Source: an uncultured Paraglaciecola sp.
GTDB lineage: Bacteria > Pseudomonadota > Gammaproteobacteria > Enterobacterales > Alteromonadaceae
Length of the DNA: 61,988 nucleotides
Assembly: GCF_937123705.1 (NCBI RefSeq)
Contig: NZ_CAKZKO010000133.1
Coordinates: forward strand, 1-61,988
Direction of reading: 5' to 3'
Shown: piece by piece, positions 55,729 through 61,988 of the stretch
How positions within the stretch are numbered: the first letter of the stretch is position 1
How the letters are laid out: every line of letters starts with the position of its first letter
Program-made: the position numbers and the translations under genes
Notes under the pieces: model-generated
Told to the model about the DNA's origin: nothing
Seen by the model: only the letters and a program-made list of their open reading frames with translations
Databases searched by the model: none

Positions 55729-57042
55729 TCAAACAAGAGACTGGCGTATTTGCTGTTCGATAAACGCCAGTTTATCTTGTCCAAACACAGCCGTGTTTTG
55801 GTACTTAAAGCTGGGCACTCCCCATAGCCCTAGGCTGTACAACTCTTTTAAGTTGGCCTGTGCCCAATGGCGCCAAGTTTCATCGGTTAAGCATTGTTTT
55901 GCCTGTTGCCAATCTAGCCCAGACCGCTCAACAATACTTTTAAGCCCTTTATCTGTATCTGCCCATACTCTTTGAGACCAAACGGCTTGGGTAAAGTTAC
56001 ACATAAATTCTACTTCTTTGCATTGGGATTGTGCATAGTCAAACAGCGCGTAACAGCGCTCTACGCCAGCACCTAAAGGATCGGCGATTTTTCCAAAGGG
56101 TAACGCATATTCATTTGCTTCGCGCTTGGTGTCGTGAGCGATATACATACTTTTCTGCTTCGGCACAGGCAAATTTCGCATCAACATAGGTAAAACAGGT
56201 TTTAATTTTAAAGGGATTTGATAGTGCTCAGCCAGTTTTCGGGCGCGCCATAAGCCTAAGTATGAATAAGGACTACGCACCGAAAAATAGATAGTTAAGG
56301 GCTCAGCTTGTTTGGGATTGGGAGCTTGCCAATTTTCTGCCAGTGGCAAACACAGCTGATGTAGCTTGTTGTAGCTCACTTGTTTTACGCTTGCACCGGC
56401 AATCAACAGTTCATTTAGCCTTTGTTCTAAATATTGCAGTCGCTCTAAGCCCCAATACCATTCTTGACCATAATAAATTATTCCCGATAAATAATGGCCT
56501 TTATGGGCCAATTCAGCTTGGTTGTCGCGTAAACATTTTTGCAATGCGCCGAGATTATCTTTTACCTTTGGCTCAATAAGACTGCCTACAGTGGTGCTAT
56601 CGTCATTCCAAAAAGCGTGGAATAAAACCAAGGCATGGGTGATAAAATCATCTGAATCTGCCATAGCCACTAATTGGCAACTGGCTAGTTTGCTAAGCTC
56701 AGGATCTTCTATGGCCTGTGTAGGTGAAGTTAATTGATACAGCGCCGCCAATTTTTGGTTGTCACTTAACACGTTGGCTCGCCACAGTGCTAGCTCTGGA
56801 AACATGCTGCTTTGTTTTTCAAGCACTATTTTAAATGCATAACGAACAGCATATCTTTGTTGAAGTTCGGGTAATACTTGCAACAACAGGTAGCTGGCAG
56901 GATCGTCTATGGCCAAAAAGACTTCTAAGGTATGTGGTAAGCCCTGTTTTATGCGCTTATTTTCTATGCGAGCGCGCTTTTTGTTTAGTCGCTTGTCGCT
57001 CAGGATCATGTTAGTAATATAAGAAATCAGGTGTTTTTTCAT
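55729..57042 (-). CDS. Double DsbA-fold protein, HCCA-isomerase-like, without CxxC
   Basis: 437 residues holding two tandem thioredoxin-like DsbA domains. The first begins EVFLAIDDPASYLLLQVLP (about 38-56), the second TIYFSVRSPYSYLGLWRAR (about 250-268), with Ser in the place of the redox Cys. The second ends LWGVPSFKYQNTAVFGQDKL with the cis-Pro. The Ser-Pro-Tyr start is that of 2-hydroxychromene-2-carboxylate isomerases and kappa-class GSTs, glutathione-dependent isomerases of aromatic ring-cleavage intermediates. The first domain lacks this site and looks degenerate or structural. Convergent with the MBL gene, ends 5 bp apart. Confidence 0.8.
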   Translation of the reverse strand: MKKHLISYITNMILSDKRLNKKRARIENKRIKQGLPHTLEVFLAIDDPASYLLLQVLPELQQRYAVRYAFKIVLEKQSSMFPELALWRANVLSDNQKLAALYQLTSPTQAIEDPELSKLASCQLVAMADSDDFITHALVLFHAFWNDDSTTVGSLIEPKVKDNLGALQKCLRDNQAELAHKGHYLSGIIYYGQEWYWGLERLQYLEQRLNELLIAGASVKQVSYNKLHQLCLPLAENWQAPNPKQAEPLTIYFSVRSPYSYLGLWRARKLAEHYQIPLKLKPVLPMLMRNLPVPKQKSMYIAHDTKREANEYALPFGKIADPLGAGVERCYALFDYAQSQCKEVEFMCNFTQAVWSQRVWADTDKGLKSIVERSGLDWQQAKQCLTDETWRHWAQANLKELYSLGLWGVPSFKYQNTAVFGQDKLAFIEQQIRQSLV

Positions 57043-57248
57043 ATTCGCTCTATCTTGCCTATTGACCGCTGAATGCTTTTTGGTATGTCATTCTAGCCGG
57101 AGTGATACATTAACTGCGTCTTGTTTTTATCGACACACTTTATGTTAATACCTGTTTGATTGTCCAGTTTCAATCTGAAGTTCAATAGATAAGATCATAG
57201 TGAATGGCGAATGATTAAAGAATGACAGCCTAAAGGATTGGCATGACA
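57043..57248. other. Intergenic gap between the DsbA-fold gene and the octaheme cytochrome gene
   Basis: 206 bp with no supported gene. It holds TGWCA pentamers at 57086, 57223 and 57244, but none at the 12-bp phasing of the other operators, so I do not count this promoter in the regulon. Confidence 0.3.
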
Positions 57249-59456
57249 TTATTTTTGAGCCAAAGCAGTAAAAAAATCAAATGCCTCTCGGCTTTGCATT
57301 TTTTGCGAAAAATTCAGGCCGAGCTGAATAAGGCTGGCATTATTTTTATACCTATAAATAGATTGTTTTAAGCCTACAATAGCCTGATTAGTTTGCTTTA
57401 CGCTATCTAAAGCCAAGAAATATAAATAAGCATGTTGGGCGTTTTGTGGCGCTAGTTTAACGGCTTTTTCAAACAACCCAATCGCGGCTTGTTTATCACC
57501 AGAGCGAATTTGATAGAGCCCGTAAGCATAGAATATTTCTGCTGCGTTAGGGTTGTTCTCTAATCCTGTATCTAGCACCTGTTTTTCACGTTTGACGTTA
57601 CCTCTAGCCCGGTGCATTTCGGCCAAATTAACATAAGAAGGTGCAAAATAAGGGTCTACTTTAATACTATGCTGTAACGCATCGATGGCGGCGGTTGGTT
57701 GATTAAGTTGAGTATGAATTTGACTTAAATTAAGGTTGCCTTCACCTCGCCAACTTGAAACTAGCGTGCTGTCTATTAATTCTTTAAATGCTTGATTAAA
57801 TGCAGTGCTATCTTGCAACCCTATCCTAATAACATGATTTGCCGCCGCCACTCTAATGGCTTTATAGTTGTCGGCTAAAAGCAGCTTGTAGGACTTGAGC
57901 TTTTGCTCGGTATTTAACAAGTGCCCAACTTGTGCAGTGGCCAGTCTAATCAAATTTTCGTTTGACTCTACCCAAGGTTTTACCACAGAGTCGGTTAAAA
58001 TTTGGGTTGAATTAACTAGTAACAAAATAGCACTGGCTCGTTTGATTTCGCTTAACGATAAATCATTGATGAGCTTTAAATGCTGGCCTAAGGGCAAAAA
58101 GCCTTGGTGCATCAGTTCGATAAATAGGCGTTCACCATGGGGCAGAGTTTTAGCAGGACCGTGGCGCTTTTCTAGTGAATTTTTAGCCCAAAGATTGTCT
58201 TTATCCGTATGACAATTGATGCAAACATTAGGCGTGTTGTAGCGCTGTGACAAGTCAGGGCGGGGAATTTTGAAACTATGGTCGCGCCTTTCGTCAACGC
58301 CCATATAGGTGGTTTCCGGCATATGACAACTTACACATTGCCCAGCTTCAGAATCTAAGGCATGACCTGTGTGGGATTGTTGCTGATATTCTTCGCTGCT
58401 ATGGCATTGCAAACATAGACCGTTTCCAGAGGCTTTGAGCTTCATACTATGACTATCATGACAATCAAGACAAGTCACCCCAGCCTTATACATCTTGCTT
58501 TGTAAAAATGAGCCATAAACGTAGACTTCTTCCTTAATTTGCCCATCACTGTGATAAAAAGGCTGAGACAATAAGGCCGGTGAAAATTGATCTAAAAAGG
58601 CCGTTTGCGGATGAATGCCATCGGTTAAGGGGGAGCGAAGTGCGTGGCAGGAAAAACAACTGTCCATAAAACGCCCATTTTCGGTTTTGGCTTGTTCAGA
58701 TGCTAGTTGTAAATCGGTAGATGTGGCTTGTGTGGTGCGTAACTTGGCCACTTTTTCATTCGGCAACCTTAACCATTGCAGGAGTTGATTTTTGGTTTCT
58801 GGCGTCAAGGTATCGGTAATTGCCGTGACTTTTGAATGGGAATTAGGGTGTGCTGTTTGTTTATGACATGAAATACAGCCCACATTAATATTGTCCCATT
58901 GGCTGTTAAAGCTGTCGCTAGCCACATCATAATGACGTGTTAACCCATCTGAATGACAATCGGCGCACATGCCATTCCAGTTTTGTAGGGGTTGTTGCCA
59001 ATGTAATCTATCGCTGGGCTGTATATCTTCATTGGCATAATTAGCAAACCATTTTTGTCCCCCTTCTGACATCGGGCGACTATCCCAAGCGAAGGGCAAT
59101 ACTTGAAATCTACCGCCTGTGGTTTTCACTAAGTATTGTTGCAATGGAAAATGGCCAAAGGTGTATTTTATTTCATATTCTGTGGTGTGATTTTGTTCAG
59201 TTAACTTTACCAAATAGGCTTGGTTTTTTTGATAGAACAATGCTTTTTGGGTGTAGTGGGTGATTGATGCATTATCAAAATTAGCTAATATGGTTTCACT
59301 ACTGGCCACTGCCATGGCTTTGGCATGATCAGAGGTTTGCCACTGCGCTCCTTGTTGCTGATGGCAAGCTATGCAATTTTTCTCTTTTGCCACACCTTTG
59401 CCATAGTGGGTAGCGGGAATAAACAAAAATAACAAGGTGATAATGCGTGTGTACAA
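57249..59456 (-). CDS. Octaheme c-type cytochrome with C-terminal TPR repeats
   Basis: 735 residues, TTG start (59454-59456). Signal peptide MYTRIITLLFLFIPATHYGK. Eight CxxCH heme sites: CIACH (C28), CADCH, CISCH, CFSCH, CLDCH, CLQCH, CVSCH and CINCH, all in the first ~420 residues, with additional His for axial ligation. The remainder (about 430-735) is HEAT/TPR-like helical repeats ending in clear TPRs (NAAEIFYAYGLYQIRSGDKQ). Such cytochrome c554-like/TPR fusions are periplasmic electron carriers or enzymes of unknown substrate. Tail-to-head with the DsbA-fold gene and divergent from the alkylsulfatase. Confidence 0.88.
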   Translation of the reverse strand: MYTRIITLLFLFIPATHYGKGVAKEKNCIACHQQQGAQWQTSDHAKAMAVASSETILANFDNASITHYTQKALFYQKNQAYLVKLTEQNHTTEYEIKYTFGHFPLQQYLVKTTGGRFQVLPFAWDSRPMSEGGQKWFANYANEDIQPSDRLHWQQPLQNWNGMCADCHSDGLTRHYDVASDSFNSQWDNINVGCISCHKQTAHPNSHSKVTAITDTLTPETKNQLLQWLRLPNEKVAKLRTTQATSTDLQLASEQAKTENGRFMDSCFSCHALRSPLTDGIHPQTAFLDQFSPALLSQPFYHSDGQIKEEVYVYGSFLQSKMYKAGVTCLDCHDSHSMKLKASGNGLCLQCHSSEEYQQQSHTGHALDSEAGQCVSCHMPETTYMGVDERRDHSFKIPRPDLSQRYNTPNVCINCHTDKDNLWAKNSLEKRHGPAKTLPHGERLFIELMHQGFLPLGQHLKLINDLSLSEIKRASAILLLVNSTQILTDSVVKPWVESNENLIRLATAQVGHLLNTEQKLKSYKLLLADNYKAIRVAAANHVIRIGLQDSTAFNQAFKELIDSTLVSSWRGEGNLNLSQIHTQLNQPTAAIDALQHSIKVDPYFAPSYVNLAEMHRARGNVKREKQVLDTGLENNPNAAEIFYAYGLYQIRSGDKQAAIGLFEKAVKLAPQNAQHAYLYFLALDSVKQTNQAIVGLKQSIYRYKNNASLIQLGLNFSQKMQSREAFDFFTALAQK

Positions 59457-59702
59457 GATAATTAAAGCTCAGCAACTGATAAATGCATGGGGTTATATTA
59501 TCGGATTTTTTCGCTTTTAACTGTTATTAATTATGTGGATTGATTTCACTATTAAGTCAGAACACAGATCGTCATCCCCAAAAATTACCGAACAGTGCAG
59601 TCTAGCTGTTGTTGATTTTCAAGATTATGGTTCAAGTTAATAGGTGCATTTTTTATTTCAACAAGATACTGTTTCTGCAACATAATCTAACGCACTGATC
59701 TT
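59457..59702. other. Divergent promoter region of cytochrome and alkylsulfatase genes
   Basis: 246 bp with no gene. I find no TGWCA-N7-TGWCA site here, unlike the other promoters of the cluster, so these two genes may be outside the regulon. Confidence 0.35.
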
Positions 59703-61739
59703 ATGAAACGTTATTTACATTCTGGCTTTATCCTTGCTTTATTGCTCTTTTTTATAACAGGTTGTGATAAACCCATTCCTATCGAAAATGGAGCGGATGA
59801 ATTAGGTTTTACCGCGCCTTCCGTAGCCACGATGAAAGTGAATAATGAGCTACTTAAGGAGTTACCCTTCGATAACGTACAGGACTTTGCGGATGCTAAA
59901 AGAGGCTTTATTGCCACAATAGATGATTTGCAAATTAGCAATGAGCAAGGGCAAATGGTGTGGGATATGCCTGCCTATGATTTTGTTGATTATCAAACTG
60001 CGGATGGTCAGGCTCCCGCAAGTGTTAACCCCAGTTTATGGCGACAAGCGGCCCTTAATAATCAACATGGTTTGTTTAAGTTACAAGAAGGCATATATCA
60101 AATACGCAATTTTGATTTAGCCAATATGACTATTATCCAAGGTGCTAATGGTTGGATTTTAGTGGACCCATTAACCGCTAGAGAAACAGCTCAAAAAGCC
60201 CTTGAATTTGCTTGGCAACAACTGGGTAAACAGCCGATTAGCGCTATTTTGTTTACCCATAGTCATATTGATCATTTTGGTGGGGTGAATGGCATACTTG
60301 CTTTGCTCAGTGAGCAAGAAAAGTCACAATTAGATATTATTGCGCCAAAAGGCTTTATGGAAGAAGCGGTGAGTGAAAACATCATTGCCGGCTCGGCCAT
60401 GGCGCGACGAGCAGGCTATATGTATGGAAAATATCTACCAAGAAATGCAAGAGGCCATGTAGGTACAGGATTAGGTAAATCGCCGGCATTTGGCAGTATG
60501 GGTATCGCTCAGCCTAGCGTTATTGTGGATGAAAACACAACTATGATGGATATAGACGGTGTGTCTTTCGAGTTTATGTATACCCCCAATACCGAAGCAC
60601 CGGCAGAATTTATCTTTTACTTACCCGCGCTAAAAGTGTTTGTAGGTGCAGAATTAGTCTCCAAAACCCTACATAACTTATATACCTTGCGCGGGGCCAA
60701 AGTGCGCGATGCTATTGTGTGGAGTCACTATATCGAGCAAGCCAGAGAGCAGTTTGCCGATGCCCAGCTATATGTGGGTAGCCATCACTGGCCTGTTTGG
60801 GGGCAACACAATATACAAGGCTTTTTAGCGACTCAGCGTGACACCTATAAATACATTCACGATCAGAGCGTACGCTTATTAAATGCTGGGCATACCCCAA
60901 ATGAAATTGCAGAGGTGATTGAATTACCTCAATCCTTACAAAAAGATTTCTCTAACCGTGGATACTACGGAACCGTAAAACATAATGCCAAGGCTGTGTA
61001 TCAGTCGTATATGGGATGGTTTACCGCCAATCCTGCTGCCCTTGACCCTTTGCCTGAACCCGAAGCCGCAAGGCGTTATGTCAAGATGATGGGGGGAGCG
61101 GATAACGTAGTGCAACAGGCCCAAGCACTTTATCAACAGGTTGATGAACTGTCTGCTGAGCAAGTGAAAAAAGAATACCGCTGGATTGCGCAATTGCTTA
61201 ACCAGGTTGTGTTTAGTGCACCCGAACATATTGAGGCGAGAGCACTGTTAGCCAAAACTTATGATCAATTGGGGTATATGGCAGAATCAGCGCCTTGGCG
61301 TGACTTTTATTTATCCGGCGCGTTTGAATTACGACATGGTGTGAAAGAACAGGGGATGGCCCCCAAAATAATGAAACAGGTATTGTTGCAGACTCCAGTG
61401 CATAAGTTTTTAGATGTGTTGTCCATACGCCTAAATGGGCCTAAAGCCGCTAATGAGTCACTGCGTATTCAAATTAACTTCACCGATCTACAGCAGCAAT
61501 ATCTACTCACCTTAGAAAACTCAGTGCTAAGACATAAACGGGTGAGTAACGACCAACAAACAGATGCTACCATCAATATTACTCACAAAATGTTTATCAG
61601 CATAATAACCAAGGAAGCCGGTTTAAAAGAAACTCTATTTGGCGATGAGTTAAGTATTGCTGGCAGTAAACTGGATTTATTAACCTTCTTTAGCTTATTA
61701 GATAATCCACTGGGTGATTTTAATATCGTAACACCATGA
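59703..61739 (+). CDS. Alkylsulfatase lipoprotein (SdsA1/BDS1-like, MBL fold)
   Basis: 678 residues, the family's length. Signal with lipobox FITGC (Cys21). MBL domain with HSHIDH (186-191), GGVNG after it, GAELVS and GSHHWP further on; then the helical dimerisation domain (about 370-530) with LAKTYDQLGYMAESAPWRDFYLSGAFELR read in two helices, and an SCP2-like C-terminal domain (ESLRIQINFTDL...LGDFNIVTP) that holds the alkyl chain in SdsA1. It hydrolyses linear alkyl sulfates such as SDS to alcohol and sulfate. As a lipoprotein it would act at the envelope. It complements the two formylglycine sulfatases of the cluster. Confidence 0.93.
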   Translation: MKRYLHSGFILALLLFFITGCDKPIPIENGADELGFTAPSVATMKVNNELLKELPFDNVQDFADAKRGFIATIDDLQISNEQGQMVWDMPAYDFVDYQTADGQAPASVNPSLWRQAALNNQHGLFKLQEGIYQIRNFDLANMTIIQGANGWILVDPLTARETAQKALEFAWQQLGKQPISAILFTHSHIDHFGGVNGILALLSEQEKSQLDIIAPKGFMEEAVSENIIAGSAMARRAGYMYGKYLPRNARGHVGTGLGKSPAFGSMGIAQPSVIVDENTTMMDIDGVSFEFMYTPNTEAPAEFIFYLPALKVFVGAELVSKTLHNLYTLRGAKVRDAIVWSHYIEQAREQFADAQLYVGSHHWPVWGQHNIQGFLATQRDTYKYIHDQSVRLLNAGHTPNEIAEVIELPQSLQKDFSNRGYYGTVKHNAKAVYQSYMGWFTANPAALDPLPEPEAARRYVKMMGGADNVVQQAQALYQQVDELSAEQVKKEYRWIAQLLNQVVFSAPEHIEARALLAKTYDQLGYMAESAPWRDFYLSGAFELRHGVKEQGMAPKIMKQVLLQTPVHKFLDVLSIRLNGPKAANESLRIQINFTDLQQQYLLTLENSVLRHKRVSNDQQTDATINITHKMFISIITKEAGLKETLFGDELSIAGSKLDLLTFFSLLDNPLGDFNIVTP

Positions 61740-61771
61740 TTTTACTGATACTTGTCAAAAAACCCTAAGAA

Positions 61772-61795
61772 ATGCGGCTTGTAACAAAGCCGCAT
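61772..61795. terminator. Hairpin after the alkylsulfatase gene, possible terminator
   Basis: Arms ATGCGGCTT (61772-61780) and AAGCCGCAT (61787-61795), 9 perfect pairs, 6-base loop. A short T-run (GATTTTT) follows only 7 bp later, so terminator function is likely but not certain. It marks the end of the accessory cluster before rpsP. Confidence 0.55.
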
Positions 61796-61960
61796 CCCTA
61801 GATTTTTCACTTTGCTTAAATAATCTGCGTATTTGCTTGAATTAAACTTGCATAACTACCTCAAACCCGTAAAATACCGCGGCCTTTTATCTGGCTAATA
61901 ATTGTTAGGTGAAAAGGTACATTAAGTTAACGTTAACGCTACAACGAGTTTGAGGCATAT

Positions 61961-61988
61961 ATGGTTACTATTCGTTTACAGCGTGGTG
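61961..61988 (+). CDS. rpsP: 5' end of ribosomal protein S16 gene, partial
   Basis: ATG at 61961, GAGG 5 bp upstream, reading MVTIRLQRG to the window edge. This is the conserved N-terminus of bS16. In gammaproteobacteria it heads rpsP-rimM-trmD-rplS, so the core chromosome resumes here. Confidence 0.9.

Overview
The window looks like a chromosomal segment of a marine gammaproteobacterium of the Alteromonadales (Glaciecola/Paraglaciecola-like). This is inferred from the core gene order (yhbY<>rlmE-ftsH-folP-glmM-tpiA-secG-tRNA-Leu(GAG)), the protein sequences, the moderately AT-rich composition and the wealth of TonB-receptor and sulfatase genes. No 16S or other decisive marker is present, so the genus is a guess.

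Layout. (1) 1-4.3 kb: the end of a minor-pilin operon runs into an odd 855-residue reading frame that joins the N-terminal part of a PilW pilin to the C-terminal part of a Lon-family protease. Two ~100-bp inverted 'CCACAGAG' repeats, slyD and a small unknown gene follow. (2) 4.3-10.3 kb, minus strand: a copper block (multicopper oxidase CopA with a CopB-like tail, plus a small secreted Cys/His/Met protein) and an operon of chemoreceptor, porin and PstS-like binding protein. (3) 10.4-17.1 kb: the housekeeping block, ending in secG and tRNA-Leu(GAG), the same neighbours as in E. coli. (4) 17.1-29.3 kb: a genomic island integrated in the tRNA-Leu 3' end. A P4-type integrase sits at one end, and a 13-bp repeat of the tRNA sequence marks both junctions (17102-17114 and 29295-29307). 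The cargo is defence: a type I restriction-modification operon (hsdR, a DUF3800 gene, hsdM, hsdS) and an overlapping pair of DUF262 genes, the second with a DUF1524 nuclease-like end (GmrSD-like).

(5) 29.4-34.0 kb: a TGA-interrupted small gene, then a secreted metallo-beta-lactamase-fold hydrolase, a lipoprotein serine hydrolase and a CadC-type membrane regulator, all on the minus strand. (6) 34.3-61.7 kb: a large accessory catabolic cluster. It holds a TetR regulator, a TonB receptor, three long GST-like proteins, two formylglycine sulfatases, a haloalkane-dehalogenase-like hydrolase, two oxidoreductases (MDR, DUF2855), a bile-acid/sodium-symporter-family transporter, a FadD-like acyl-CoA ligase, a DJ-1/PfpI protein, two MBL-fold hydrolases (one an alkylsulfatase lipoprotein), a double DsbA/HCCA-isomerase-like protein and an octaheme cytochrome with TPRs. 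A vapBC pair and gene relics are scattered inside. The right edge enters rpsP.

How it fits together. Most promoters of region 6 carry the same site, two TGWCA pentamers with exactly 7 bp between them (12-bp phasing), in or near the likely promoter. This argues for one regulon, plausibly controlled by the TetR protein at 34.3 kb. Two half-clusters on the minus strand (54.5-47.5 kb and 45.2-40.1 kb) share the scheme GST, oxidoreductase, membrane protein, sulfatase. In the second, the oxidoreductase-to-membrane-protein stretch has collapsed into a ~280-bp relic, so the cluster seems to have grown by duplication. The enzyme set (desulfation, dehalogenation-type chemistry, glutathione transfer, CoA activation, outer-membrane uptake) suggests catabolism of a sulfated, possibly halogenated or ether-linked, lipophilic compound. 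That substrate is a hypothesis; the co-regulated cluster itself is what I regard as the most interesting system here.
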